NCBI RefSeq assembly: GCF_050947875.1
Contig: NC_134573.1
Coordinates: forward strand, 65,139,815 to 65,203,814
Length of the DNA stretch: 64,000 nt
From: Dermacentor variabilis
Lineage: Eukaryota; Arthropoda; Arachnida; Ixodida; Ixodidae
Reading direction: 5' to 3'
Numbering within the stretch: the first letter of the stretch is position 1; each line of letters opens with the position of its first letter. A program made the position numbers and the translations under genes. The notes under the pieces were generated by a model. That model ran no database searches, had not been told where the DNA came from, and worked only from the letters and a program-made list of their open reading frames with translations. Of the stretch, positions 1 to 10,602 are shown in pieces.

Positions 1-648
1 GACGCGGCCCGTGTTCAGCTGCGACGGCGAGTAGGCTGGCGGGAGGGTAGCACACCGGGTGACCGGAGGCGCGGAAATCGCCTTCTCCCCGACGGCCCCT
101 CCGCTGATCCTGGCGGCGATGCCGCCCATGTGCTGCAGCCTGGAGCAAGAGGCGCCCCTGCGCTCCAGGACGGGCCCTGGGGCGCTGCGCACTTTCTCCT
201 TGAAGTAGAGCATCTCGTCCGAGCTGGACAGGGCGCGGGGGCTGCTAGTCGGCAAGGCAGCAGCGGTGGCGGGGAGACCTTTGACCGCCGCGACCGGTGG
301 CGGGGTCTCGGAGGGCGGCTCCTGGATCGTGCCGAGCAGATGGTAGCGCAGCGTGATGTTCTGCGTGGCTTCCACGAACACGGACAGGTTCTTGTCGTCC
401 AGCAGCAGCGTCTTGCGGTCGGTCAACGTGGGGTTCTTGAGGCGACTTTTCTTGAGCAGCTCGCCCACCATGATACCCTCGTCGAGCGCTGCGTCGCTCG
501 GTAGCAATGGCATGGTGGACTCGGCCGGCTGGGGGAGCACGTCATCGCCGTGTTCTTCGACGAGCCTTGAGGGGACCCTCTCCTGGCCTTCGTCGGGGTC
601 CTTGTCCCTGGGCGGCTGGTCGCCCTCAACGAAGGCCCCCTCCGCCAT
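1..648 (-). CDS. Unrecognised protein, first coding exon (runs off left edge)
   Basis: Reading the minus strand from ATG at 648 gives 216 uninterrupted codons to base 1, so the exon continues outside the window. The start has a good Kozak context (A at -3, G at +4). The first 60 residues are acidic and hydrophilic, starting MAEGAFVEGDQPPRDKD. A more ordered stretch around residues 57-105 includes GELLKKSRLKNPTLTDRKTL and NITLRYHLLGTI. A Pro/Ser/Ala-rich tail follows. No signal peptide or membrane segment is visible. I do not recognise the family. GC content and codon choice (many G/C third positions) match the PTRH2 and VGLL4 exons and differ from the AT-rich surroundings, which supports a real host exon. 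Overlapping plus-strand frames look like shadows. The reading frame also stays open some way upstream of the ATG, so the exact start is inferred. Confidence 0.6.
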   Translation of the reverse strand, partial: MAEGAFVEGDQPPRDKDPDEGQERVPSRLVEEHGDDVLPQPAESTMPLLPSDAALDEGIMVGELLKKSRLKNPTLTDRKTLLLDDKNLSVFVEATQNITLRYHLLGTIQEPPSETPPPVAAVKGLPATAAALPTSSPRALSSSDEMLYFKEKVRSAPGPVLERRGASCSRLQHMGGIAARISGGAVGEKAISAPPVTRCATLPPAYSPSQLNTGRV

Positions 649-1880
649 GCTCGCCTGCTTCCGAGCTCCTGTGTTGAAAGGCGACGACGCTCGAAAGACT
701 GTAACTAGTGACAGGTTTAGCACAACGCATATACCGGTTACCGGGACGGGCGCTATGATATCACGGTGGGCGCTATGGTAAAGCTGTCTAATCAAACCGC
801 GCCGCTATACTATTATATTAAGATTCTCACACTGCACGTGTGACAAGAGTTGACCATGTTGTGAACATGTGGCGCTCCGGATTAGTGTTTTGCACCCCAA
901 CCAGAGCTTTGCAATGCTAGGTTTATAAAACCAGATGTGTGTCATGATCGGATTAAGATTTGTCACATCTGCCAACATTTAGAAATAACTGGACACATTC
1001 TCTCACACAAATTGCAGCTCTTGCAGCGGCGACAAGAGGCTCGATCGACTTGGCTCCGTGCCTATATACATATAGATATATTCACATCTGTGTAATCACC
1101 GTAGCACCGCGTCATCGTCTTTGTTGCAGAAGTCTGAAGCACGCTCGATTTTTGTATTTTACGCACTTTATGCGTTGCTATGCCGTCGTCTGCTCTTGCG
1201 AAGCGCCATTCAAAGGACAACTGTAGCACTTGAAAATGGGTTTAAAAAAGGAAGAGGTGAAAACGTCCGCGATGTGTAAACAAATGCTGCAAGAAGCATG
1301 CGAACCAAATATTCTTTCGCTGCATGCAGGAGGGTGCCCATGCCTTTTTCTCTCTCCGGCGGCTTTCGAGGTCCCCTCCGTTTTTCTGCCGTCAGTGACG
1401 TCATCGACCGCGCGACAGCCCGTAGCCATCAGCGACTGTTCGCGAGTTACCCCCGAGCGAAACCTCACGCACGTATGCACACCGACTCCACTCTCCTAAG
1501 AAATATGGAAGCGACGGTTCTTAACGCGTCCCTCCCGTCGTGTCCCCGCTTTTTTGTCGTTGTTGGGAGCTTTTGGCATAGGCTAACCGTGCTCAGAGAA
1601 AATGTTCAGCTGGGGGGAGAATGGGGGAAAGTAGACGTTGAGCTCTTCATAACTCCGTTATTACTACAGCGAAAGCTGTATATGACTAACCTTTCGTAGT
1701 TCTTTCTGCGTGCGGCAACAGAAACGGACTTAGCGATTTGTAACAAACCCATACGGGTGCAGTGCGGCGGCGCAGATGTCAAAATGCGGAACAGATTAGA
1801 ACGCTCACCGTAAACAATAGCGTGACGTCAAGGTTATCGCAGTATATAACCAGGAGATGTATTGGCGCTAAAACAGCTAC
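649..1880. other. Intergenic, probably upstream region of the minus-strand gene
   Basis: No coding frame or repeat that I recognise. The part nearest 650-850 would hold the promoter and 5' UTR of the minus-strand exon, but I see no clear TATA box or initiator. Short open frames here are unsupported. Confidence 0.4.
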
Positions 1881-2387
1881 GTTATCCATGGGCGGACACG
1901 TATAGTTCGTACAACTGAAGAACAACATGCGTACGAGGAGCGCTGGAGGGAACAGCAACGAGAATGTAAAGGGCGCCGGCGCGAAGCGACCACCGACGAA
2001 GAACGGTCCCGTGATGCTGAACGAAAACGACAATCGCGATCCCGGGCACCTCAGAACGAGCAACGACGCCAGACTCGCAACGAAAGAAATGACACTCTGT
2101 TAAATGGAATGGCAGCGAAAGCACTTTGCTTTTCGTTTGAGAGCTTTGACTGTCGTCAGCTTTCGCTGCCATTCCATTTTCACAGAGTGGAATGGTTGTC
2201 AGTTTTTAGACCGCTTTCCATTGTGTCAGGAATATATTCATTGATAGGCATCGCACTCACTGAAGTGTGTTATGACATATCAGATTTGAAGAGAATGGCG
2301 TCGCAGGGCCGCATTATTTCTTCCCGTTGCGGTATTCGAGGAGACAAACAAGATGTAACCGACTTCCGAATCACTACACGTGCCTGA
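1881..2387 (+). pseudogene. Charged Arg/Glu-rich fragment of a transposon-type protein
   Basis: One plus frame stays open here. Between about 1905 and 2100 it reads a strongly charged Arg/Glu/Gln-rich peptide with pieces such as EERWREQQREC and EERSRDAERKRQSRSRAP. Such low-complexity RRR/EAE blocks are common in the N-terminal part of tick Helitron-type and related transposon proteins; that is from memory of the families, not a search. Downstream the frame becomes ordinary sequence and runs into an inverted repeat. The helicase fragment at 2969 lies about 0.9 kb further on the same strand, so this may be the decayed N-terminal part of the same element. No start codon or gene boundary is defined. 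Confidence 0.35.
2092..2190. repeat. Inverted repeat, about 31-bp arms with 36-bp loop
   Basis: Arm 2092-2122 is nearly the reverse complement of 2159-2190; both contain the core ATGGAATGGCAGCGAAAGC. The 36-bp loop contains further short matches to the arms. It could be a tiny foldback element or the end of a longer one. Confidence 0.75.
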
Positions 2388-2968
2388 TTAGCCTTTGCGT
2401 CTCCTTGTTGAATAACAGTAATAGTGCGCGGGTAGCAGCATATGAATGCACGTACCGCATGGTTGCTGCCGCTGACATAGTTCTAAACCATGAAGCAAGA
2501 CGACAGAAAACAACTCACCCGAGGAGCTCTCCGCAATGAACCCGCGGTAACTTGGCTCGTTACATTATACGCTGTGGACTCACGGGACCAACTACGTCGA
2601 CATCTTCGTCGTCTCGCCGTTCGCGGTGCCGTTGGCGGATTATACATGATCATGAAAGTTGACCATGATGATGGTGGTGATGATTTATTGGCACCCCTTA
2701 GGAACGGAGCGGGGGAAAATAGTCCCCTATAGCCTGCTTGCGTTAATCAGATATGCTTTACACGCCTTCATCTCCTAAATCTTTTTACAGCCGAGCTGTC
2801 TTATATAATAGTTTACAGCGTTTCGTGATGTGCGTGGGCAAAAACTATCATGTGTTCCGCATTTACGGGTGTATGAGCCTGTAGGGGGTATGACTCTGTA
2901 GGCGAACGACGTACAGATCACGTACAATTGAGTACGACGAGCCGTTCGGCGGTCTGGACATCATACTA
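2388..2968. other. Unassigned spacer
   Basis: Nothing recognised between the charged fragment and the helicase fragment. If both belong to one Helentron, this is a heavily decayed or internally deleted stretch. Confidence 0.35.
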
Positions 2969-3251
2969 GTGATGTGCGGTCATCTACGACAACTGCCTGC
3001 GGTTCGTGTTAACGAGGTCTTTAGGCGGGCACGCGGCCACAAGGTGTTCAGCCCGAAGGTGAAGTGGCATCATCTCTCCTATAATTCCCGTTGCAGCAGG
3101 TTGGGCGTCAAAAGGACGCCACGTTCTCTGCAGTCCTCACGAAAATCGGGGACGGGAGGGCCCCCCCTACCTGAAGAGGTGCGCGTCATCGAGAGTCGGT
3201 TCGTCAGCGCCGATCGTGCCTTGATCGTTGCGCCCGGTGCTGTGCGACTCT

Positions 3252-3336
<85 letters not shown>

Positions 3337-3742
3337 TCCAATAAGGACTTCGGTGCATTCAACACCGATGCTTCCCTACGCTCGAGGCAAGCACTACGTG
3401 GTCTCGTTCAACATCGACGTGAATGATGGGCTAGTGAACGGTGCCGTCAGTGTACTTCGAGAGATAGAGTACAGGGAAGGCGACACGCGCGACGCAGTGT
3501 GCATTTGGGTGAAATTTGACGTGCCGCATACTGGCCGTCTGGCTGAGGTCAAAGCCAAGCCCCTCGCGCATGCTGCTCGGAGACGAGGGATCAATATCAT
3601 GGCCGACTGGGTGCCCATCGAGTTGCGTACCTCCACCCTCACCCCGGATAGAAAGACTGGACTGAGTTGCAGACGAAGGCATTTTCCGGTGGTTCAAGGT
3701 AAAGCCCCTGCATCCACGCGCCACCGCCGCTTTCTTAAGTAG
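2969..3742 (+). pseudogene. Helentron/Helitron Pif1-type helicase fragment with in-frame TA microsatellite
   Basis: The frame reads pieces typical of the helicase domain of Helitron-class elements: CGHLRQLPAVR (Pif1 motif-III type, usually GDLRQLPPV), then [10 protein letters not shown] and APGAVRL. It then meets a TA run translated as Tyr-Ile repeats, and continues with [45 protein letters not shown] and DRKTGLSCRRRHFPVV. The C-terminal helicase motifs V/VI that normally follow are missing; the frame runs into unrelated sequence and stops at 3742. The segment normally found between APGAVRL and LPYA (tens of residues, from memory) is replaced by the microsatellite. The frame nevertheless stays open, which is chance or recent expansion rather than function. 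An endonuclease fragment follows at 4328 in the same direction, matching Rep-Hel-EN (Helentron) order. Confidence 0.8.
3254..3336. repeat. (TA)37 microsatellite with short (CA) tail
   Basis: Pure TA dinucleotide run 3254-3327, then a few CA units. It lies inside the helicase reading frame. Confidence 0.97.
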
Positions 3743-3777
3743 CGACAACCTTTGTTGCGCGCCGCATTTTCTCCTCA

Positions 3778-3880
3778 CACCAAATCCGGTTCCGGTATTT
3801 CCGGTTCCGGCATTTCCTGTTTAAAAATTTCCGGTTCCGGCGTTTCCGCTTCCTGGAGTTGCGCTGCGGGAATTTCCGCT
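3778..3880. repeat. Degenerate short tandem repeat (TTCCGGTTCCGG type)
   Basis: At least five imperfect copies of a 12-18 bp unit around TTCCGGTTCCGGCATTTCC. On the minus strand it reads a Glu-Pro repeat (PEPEIPEP), which I regard as an artefact of the repeat. Confidence 0.7.
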
Positions 3881-4327
3881 TTGACTGTTGTTAGACGATG
3901 GTGAGACGCCCGCGCGTGCTTAGTAGAGCTGTGGCAGTCACCATGAGAAGAATGCAAAGGAGACAAGCTGTTGTATTCCGCTGAAGTAGTAGTTCGCGGT
4001 CACTGTTTTCCAAATGCATGAAAAACGGCAGTGTTCTCCAAGCGCCCAGGCACTACATTCCACTGTACGTTGTCGCTCGTGCCACAACCGGTCGCAGGTT
4101 GACGCGAAGCAGCGAACACGAGCAGAATGCTGGTTACAATAGGCGGTTGTTCTTGAATGGAATCACATTCACAGTTTCAACCGCAGCTGGTACAATTAAA
4201 ACCTTTCCGGCGACGCGAAAGTAAACAACGCTAAAAAACAAAATGTCACTTCCACTCGGAACAGGAAGCTGCAGCTACGTAAGTTCCTCTTGGCGCCGGA
4301 AGCTAAGGGGGTGAGTGGGAGAGGAGC
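3881..4327. other. Unassigned spacer between the helicase and endonuclease fragments
   Basis: No recognisable domain. In an intact Helentron this interval would hold the helicase C terminus and a linker; here it is unrelated or too decayed to read. Confidence 0.35.
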
Positions 4328-4773
4328 GTGGAGGAGGAGGGCAAGTTGGCGGTACTTAACCTGGTCGGCGGAAACGTGTATGGAGGGGCTTTAGTTCAAG
4401 GTAGTGCGGTCACCGTACAGACTGGAGACGGAATCGTTGTCGCCACCGTATACGTTCATCCCGGAACGTCAAAGAGGGATATTGAAGAATTTATGAACGA
4501 CACATTTTAGTGGACCCTCCCGACGGACCCCAATCTCATCGTCATTGGGGGTGATTTTAACGTCAATGTGTCTCGTCTCGAGGGAAAGTGATTCTTGGCG
4601 TTTCTTTGGGAAGGGTCGGCCTTCAATGTTACACCAAGACCAACGTCTCCACGACGCGCCATTAATCATGCACAGACCTAATGTTCGCTAAGAAGATCTC
4701 CAGTGTCGTGACAGAGCTCACGGCTGTCTATCATAGCGACCATAAAGTAATAATTACTGTGGTCACGAGATAA
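4328..4773 (+). pseudogene. Exonuclease-endonuclease-phosphatase (EEP) domain fragment, Helentron-type
   Basis: Across frame breaks the plus strand reads an EEP nuclease. First come VVATVYVHPGTSKRDIEEFM, PTDPNLIVIGGDFNVNVSR (the GDFN catalytic motif) and FLAFLWEGSAFNV. After a frameshift near 4600-4680 come LMFAKKISSVVTELTAVYHS and the SDHK motif (SDHKVIITVV), ending in a stop at 4771-4773. GDFN and SDH are the standard catalytic landmarks of the family. In-frame stops after MNDTF (4508-4510) and RLEGK show it is dead. It sits about 0.6 kb after the helicase fragment in the same orientation, the arrangement of Helentrons, which carry an endonuclease after the helicase. A LINE endonuclease is the alternative, but no reverse transcriptase follows. 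Confidence 0.75.
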
Positions 4774-4827
4774 ACGTTAAGAGACATAAACATAAGAATG
4801 CGCACACTTGTGCAAGATTGCGTTTTG

Positions 4828-5003
<176 letters not shown>

Positions 5004-5009
5004 GAGGAG

Positions 5010-5340
5010 GAGGAGGAGGGGAGAGCTTCGCAGGTCATCCACCTTCACAGTGTGGAATGGCTCTGAATTGTTTCTCTTCCTTAAATCTTCCATATCTGCC
5101 TTGTGCCGCTATACCTATGCCTGTAACGGATCCGTTAGTATCAATCTCTTCCCTGCTGTTTTTCCACCAATACTCTAAACGTTTCTTGCTTATCTCGACT
5201 GCTCACCGCTGAATGTTTCCATCCACTTTAACTTCAAGCACTTCTGAAAGGTGTACATTACGTTCGAGTCTCACTAGGTGAATCCCTTCGCATTCCATTA
5301 GGATGTGCTGAGTGGTCTCCGGATTTTTGCTGAAGCGTAC
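5010..5340 (-). pseudogene. LINE 3' end (ORF2 C terminus), minus strand
   Basis: On the minus strand one frame reads ETTQHILMECEGIHLVRLER, then KVDGNIQR, a stop, then AVEISKKRLEYWWKNSREE. The pattern (zinc-knuckle-like HxxxxC region, then EISxxRLExWWK) is the same C terminus seen in the LINE at 29148-30595 (KARETMEHIFLECEDI ... EISERRLEDWWKKSKE), so both belong to one tick LINE family. Only about 330 bp of the 3' end survives, and its 3' side abuts the compound microsatellite. Confidence 0.75.
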
Positions 5341-6948
5341 ACGTGCCTCATCTTGTTGCGAGTTGGAGCGCCCACTAGCGTGAAAAACTTGCTATACTTA
5401 TTATATCGAGAATTATGGGTACTTTGTATAGTACAGTCATTTGGTATATAGTACTTTATCTTTAGAAAGCAGCCGTTGGGGCCGTGATCAGTTGTCGTGC
5501 TTCATGTGGAATGTTGTGACCTTCCATATAGTCGCACTGGAAATTGTTACATATGGATCACCTGGTGAATCGGCAGCCGCACTTCGGCAGTCACAGCTAG
5601 TGCAGAGAGGCAAGCCTCGCGAATTATCATGCAAGCATCCATGCATCTCGTGACATGTTCTTGAAAGTTTGATGGAAGAGTGACAATCACCTCTCCCAAA
5701 GCGTAAGTCAGCGCCTTCGTAAGTACTCGGTGAGAGTTGAGCGCGGCTGTGAGCGCCTCGGTTATGGCGTAAGCACTGAAAAGGGACCAAAACGAGGATT
5801 AACATGCGTCGACCGGCTGCATCTGTGGTAGATCTCTGTGGCATCTCTGGTTACGGTGACATTTACCATAGCGCTTTTTACTCTGTGGTAGTTACAGTGT
5901 GGACAGATTATCTCAACTTGTCGATAGAAGGATAGGCAACAGCAGGGACTCATTGAATCAAGAGCTGCGTTTTGCTTTTTTTGAGTTGCCAGTGCATTAA
6001 ACACTGAGGCTGACGTTGATTCTGCTACGCATGCTTGCTCTTGCTTGTCATGGCAGGCTGCTGCTACACCGCGTCATCCCGGAGGCGGAGGGTCATGTCC
6101 GTGGCTGTTTTGGCTTTTCGCAGCTGAAGCTGCAGCTCACGCATCGATTTCTGGCTTGGTTTGCACTCTTCCGCCTAAGGCTCACGTCACTTTCCTTGCC
6201 TTGTTCGTTCTTTGGTGCCTTTGAAGGCGACGGCATGGAAAACTTTTTAGGCGGCTAAGCACCGCTGTCTGCCGCTGTGGCGGGAGCAGCTTGGCGGCTT
6301 CGTGATCCAGCGGCCGTTTGCGGTTGCCATATTCGAGCCAGTGCTTGTGCCCAGGGCCGAATTAACAGTGCTGATGGCCCGGTTCAAAAAATGCCTCGCC
6401 CCCCCCCCCACCCTTCTCCCGGTCCCTCCTTACGCTCTCGTCATTCTTGAGACTTCACACTTTTTAGAATTCGCTACAAAAAAACACATGCCGTATTTAC
6501 TCGAAGAATCTCCGGAGTGTTTACGAACATCGCCTGGGCGACTACTTTCTCGCAGAGCACGTGGAGAGGTTGTCATCGGAATTGAACTATACCAGGAGAC
6601 GAAGCGACATAGACAGCATTAAGATTTGTTGGGCTACTCGGCTCATGCTGAAAGAAGGGTAAATGTTTTTAATAACATCTTCGAATAAATAATCATACAT
6701 AGTTTCATTTATGCACAAATACTTCACTCTTAAAGAGGTAATAAACTTGCGTTTTTACAGGCTTTTGTAAGAGAAGGAAACACATTCATATTGCACACAC
6801 CTTTTCTGCTATTAAAATTGTGGAATAAATTTACATTTTTAGAAAAATTTTCTACTTCAACACAGTGTAGAAAATAGGTTACGCGTTTCGCAGAAATTCA
6901 ACCTTTAAATGGGTCGTGTATACGTATTAACATGTTTTCTCTTTTTAT
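5341..6948. other. Unassigned intergenic DNA
   Basis: No recognisable gene. The region 5480-5850 is moderately GC-rich and unplaced. A C9 run lies near 6402. From 6660 to 6940 the sequence is AT-rich with several AATAAA-like words. The short open frames (for example 6016-6258) have no family signature I can name. Confidence 0.4.
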
Positions 6949-8925
6949 TCATCTTTTAAGAAAAGAAAGAAAGGTATGTACGTTTTTACAAGCGTGTTCG
7001 TGCCCTTTGCTGGGACAGTTGTTGAGATCTTCAACATTGACCCTCCTAAGAATCTCCGTCTCTACGCTCAGCAGCGACAAAACGCTGAGGCGGCTGTCAG
7101 TCATCGTTGATCGAAGCGTGTTCTTGATCAATTTCAGGTTGCTGAATGATCATTCACTAGTGCAATTTGTGACCATCAAGCACAAAAAAATTATAACAGC
7201 AACGTGACCATCTGAGAATGAACCTTCAAGATTTTCACGAATGAGAAGTTTCAGCATGTCTGTCACAGAAGAACAGCTTTCGTTGCTCGCAAATGAAATA
7301 AACTGTTCAAGCTCATCGGGAAATGTGCCAGCCAGATCAGAAGGATACTTCTTCACGAGGTGCATTACCTGCAGGTGCCTCTGCGCTGGGATAAAGCAGT
7401 TCCAATCTGTAATAACAGCAAAGTGCGAGCAGACTTCGGTGTAAGCGCTCAAGCTGCTGTGAGAGCGTGAAAGATAGAGTACAATCATGACGAAGAAGGT
7501 TTCACAGCGGAAGGTTCTTGTGGCTCTGCCGTGCTCGTGCCTTCAGTGCTGTCGTATCGTGTCGACTCTTCTCGCTTTCTCCTGGTGCTTGCTTTGAACG
7601 AAGCATTGTCTGATGCTTCCTCCGCAAGCTTTTCAATTTCATCGAACCTCTCTCTTAAGACGGATACATAATCACACAACGATTTCATCAGGCTTACGGC
7701 AGCATTCAATGACAGTATTGGACTCTGAAGTACCTTGCTGGTGGCGTTGAAGCGCTGCAAAACTCCATCTTAAAGCTCGGCCATCAACACAGTTTCCAAC
7801 GTTCGCATTGCCTTCAGCAAAGAATTTGTCTCATGCTTTGTTTCTGCTCATTCATCATGATCTTCGCATAGTTGCACCAAGGCGGCTTTGGTCTCTTTAG
7901 AACCTTCCACGAGAGCCCTCGCTGCATCCGCTCGTGCTGGCCACCGCATGTCTGAGACTTGCTTTGGGATTACCGCTGTCACGTTTTGTTTTAAGTGAGC
8001 CTGGAGTACAGCCTAGCAATGTGTGGACGCAACAAGGAAAACGAATATACGCTGTACAAGCCCGAAAAAACTAACGGCTTGCCCACGAGAATCTACAGCA
8101 TTCGCCGCGACCAGGTTAAGAGAGTGAGCAACGCAATGGATAAAATTTGCTCGCGGATTGATTTTTTTTTCAAATGAGCCTGCATGCCGGAGTATTTGCC
8201 AGCCATATTGCTAGCGTTGTCGTATCACTGGCCACGACAGTCTTGGAAGTTAACTCCCAAGATTTTTTAAGTAGTCGAGCGTTGACTTCGCGAGACCTTC
8301 CCTTTTGTGACTGGTGATGGGTAAAAGCCCGAGAAAATGTTCTTAAGGCTCATCGTTAGCGGCATAGCGAATGACCACTGTAAGTTGATCCCTGTGACTT
8401 GAATCAGTTGTAGAATCAACCGAACGAGCGAAATGCTTGGCACTTGCAATCTCGCAAGCTATGTTTTTTCGGACTTCAGTTCCAAGAGCTTCTACAAACT
8501 CTTCCACAATGGTTGAGGAGACGTAGGATGCTTGCCACATCCAGCGTTCCCAAAGGTCATTATATGGGAAGCAAGGAAAGCATCAAACTTGGCGATCAGG
8601 TTAAGACGCTCAAGGAAGTTTTATTTTGGGGAGACACTATTAAATCGTTAGATCCTCTGAGACAGTGCCCTCGTTCTGCCAGGAACATTACAACAGCAAC
8701 TACGCGTTGGACATTTCTCCAGTAAGCTGCCCGTTCCGAGCAGTGCTCTTCAAGTGATCGAATGACTGAGGTTCAAAGAAAACGTTCCTTGCACAGGTCA
8801 AGCAAGCATTGTCTATGACACGCACTTTTCTCGTGTGTCATTAACTTCGCATGTGCCTTGTTCCATGAACTGAACACACCTGGCGCCGAAAATTGGTCCT
8901 TTCTTGCCGACATCAGAGTACAAGG
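6949..8925 (-). pseudogene. hAT-type transposase relative (ZMYM1-like / DUF4371), broken
   Basis: Read from high to low coordinates in shifting minus frames, the domains come in family order: an N-terminal zinc-finger remnant (SSWNKAHAKLMTHEKSACHR near 8880), then WRNVQRVVAVVMFLAERGHC and LIAKFDAFLASHI, then YVSSTIVEEFVEALGTEVRK and ARSVDSTTDSSHRDQLTVV (8343-8540). Next are a stretch with SDMRWPARADAARALVEG, a Ser/Glu-rich linker (7485-7760), and a C-terminal dimerisation region with ITDWNCFIPAQRHL and SFSNLKLIKNTLRSTMTD (7090-7150). The VDSTTD aspartate corresponds to the first catalytic acid of hAT enzymes. At least four frame changes and several stops make it non-functional. I cannot define terminal inverted repeats. 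A domesticated ZMYM1-like gene is unlikely given the breaks. Confidence 0.8.
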
Positions 8926-9146
8926 AAGCATCATGTTCACCTCAGCGGTCAAGCCCTCGGTGGGGCCTCCTAAGCCCGGAGGGCCCGGTTCATTTGAACC
9001 CTGAATAATCCACCCCTGCTTGTGACTCGTTCATCCATGGCGTTGTCGCACGCGGCATATAGAACGACGTACGTATTGCAGCTGCCGCCCTTCTCTGTCG
9101 CTCTTGTTCACGAACTACACGCGTAGGGCACGCTGCATCTGTTGCT
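8926..9146. other. Spacer upstream of hAT relic
   Basis: Nothing recognised except an imperfect trinucleotide (CAT/CAG) stretch beginning about 9147. Confidence 0.35.
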
Positions 9147-9345
9147 AAATCATCATCAGCAGCAGCAACAGCAGTAGCCACTGCTGCTGATGCCTTCGTC
9201 CACTGCAGGGCGAAGGCATTTCCCAGCGATCTCCCATTACCTATGTCTTGCGCTAGGTGATTCCAACTTGCGCCTGCTCATTTCCCAATCACCCCATCAA
9301 ATTTTCTGCCGTCCTCGACTGCGCTTACTTCCCTTGGCACCCATT
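9147..9345 (-). mobile_element. RTE-like LINE 3' end with ATC-type tail (minus strand)
   Basis: A trinucleotide-rich start (ATCATCATCAGCAGC) is followed by CACTGCAGGGCGAAGGC, CGATCTCCCATTAC and TTTTCTGCCGTCCTCGACTG. This is the same 3' sequence as the LINE fragment at 35545-35702 (CTGCAGGATGAAGGC, TTTTCTGCCATCCTCGACTG). Only the last 200 bp is present. Confidence 0.7.
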
Positions 9346-9379
9346 TGCATAGATTGACGTAAGCCGCACTATAAGGCTC

Positions 9380-10350
9380 ATTAGAGGCATATTTCGGCGG
9401 CTTGCGTGTGCTTCTGTGAGACGAATTTGGAGCAGACGACGGGATGTGGGTTACCTTGGTTCTGTCCAGCTACGTGGCATTCGCATATATTAAAATTCTG
9501 GCTAAAGTTAACTGGGACACTATATATGGAATGTCCGTTCGGCCCACATTGGAATTCGACTGATTCTCTCGCACGAGCATCCCTCAACGGCCCTATCATT
9601 TGTTTGGCCGACACCAGCTTATGTCACCGCGACTAAGTACAGAAATTTCTCTATATGGCAAATTCCACTCTAACAACGTCTTTGTTTCCCGTGGAATAAT
9701 AATTAGTGTCCTTCAAGACAATTTGAAGTTTCGTTTGCAAAACTGAGACGCCGTATTCCGCCCTTAATTTTTTACTTGCACAGGTCTCGTATGGCTGTGT
9801 CCCCTGTGTGTTATATTTACAATGTACCTGAATCTATTGAGAGAGAGAATAAACTTTATACACACGAGCATAGCTAGCTCCTCCGCACTGCAGTGGGTGG
9901 TCCTCTCAGTCCAGCGGCATTAGTTACCCTTCTCGGTCGGTTGACCACTTTGAGCTGGCCCGTCTATTTAGCGTTTCTTATTTCTCTCGCGCTGCCGGTA
10001 GTTAAGACAAAGAAATGTCTCAAAAGTTTCATTTCGACAACTTGGGATACCGCTAACTTCACTGACCATTCCTTCATCTGGGGCATCTTCACTGGGAATC
10101 AGCCACAGGGATGTTTTTCTCAGTTTATAAATTTATTAGGGACGCAAAATTTCGGAAATTATAAGTTATTTCTATTATTAATTTTCTTGATGTTATTTTA
10201 TCTCAAAATTCTTAAAAGGTATCGTTTCTTCTTATTTCTAAATTTATCTTTCTTTAACCCACGCTCTGCTGTGCAAATTCAGTTTTGTAATAATCCTGAT
10301 AAAGACACTTGAAACCACCTGCTTCTCGGGCCAATCCCCCGAAGTGGGTA
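9380..10350 (+). pseudogene. I-type LINE, 3' fragment (RNase H tail and C terminus)
   Basis: Reads TDSLARASLNGPII (the end of RNase H; compare KADSLARACLAGPV in the larger copy at 15140). After frame breaks it reads RQFEVSFAKLRRRIPPLIFY and LHRSRMAVSPVC near 9718-9820, parallel to RKFEVSFTRLRCRIP of the larger copy. About 9838-10050 is occupied by an unrelated insertion beginning GAGAGAGAGAATAAACTTTA. The LINE 3' UTR appears to resume and ends near 10350 with CCACCTGCTTCTCGGGCC and CCCCGAAGTGGGT, similar to the 3' UTR of the larger copy near 15940. So two copies of one family lie head to tail. Confidence 0.7.
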
Positions 10351-10505
10351 TGAGCCAGTCTTTGGACACGATAACAAAGGTGCCAGGCTGTGCTTGCTCT
10401 GTGCTTAGGAATCGCGTTCCTCGGTTCTGGCTTCTCCTGCTTTGGGGGCTTAGGTCAAGTCTCGGGTGGTATTCTTTGGTCAGCTTGTAATTTCACATAA
10501 CCTTC

Positions 10506-10566
<61 letters not shown>

Positions 10567-10569
10567 TAT
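10506..10569. repeat. (TA)n microsatellite
   Basis: TA run with two interruptions, just upstream of LINE ORF1. Confidence 0.95.
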
Positions 10570-10602
10570 TTTTCTGGTGTGTTTTTGTGTTAGCCTTGCT
10601 TG

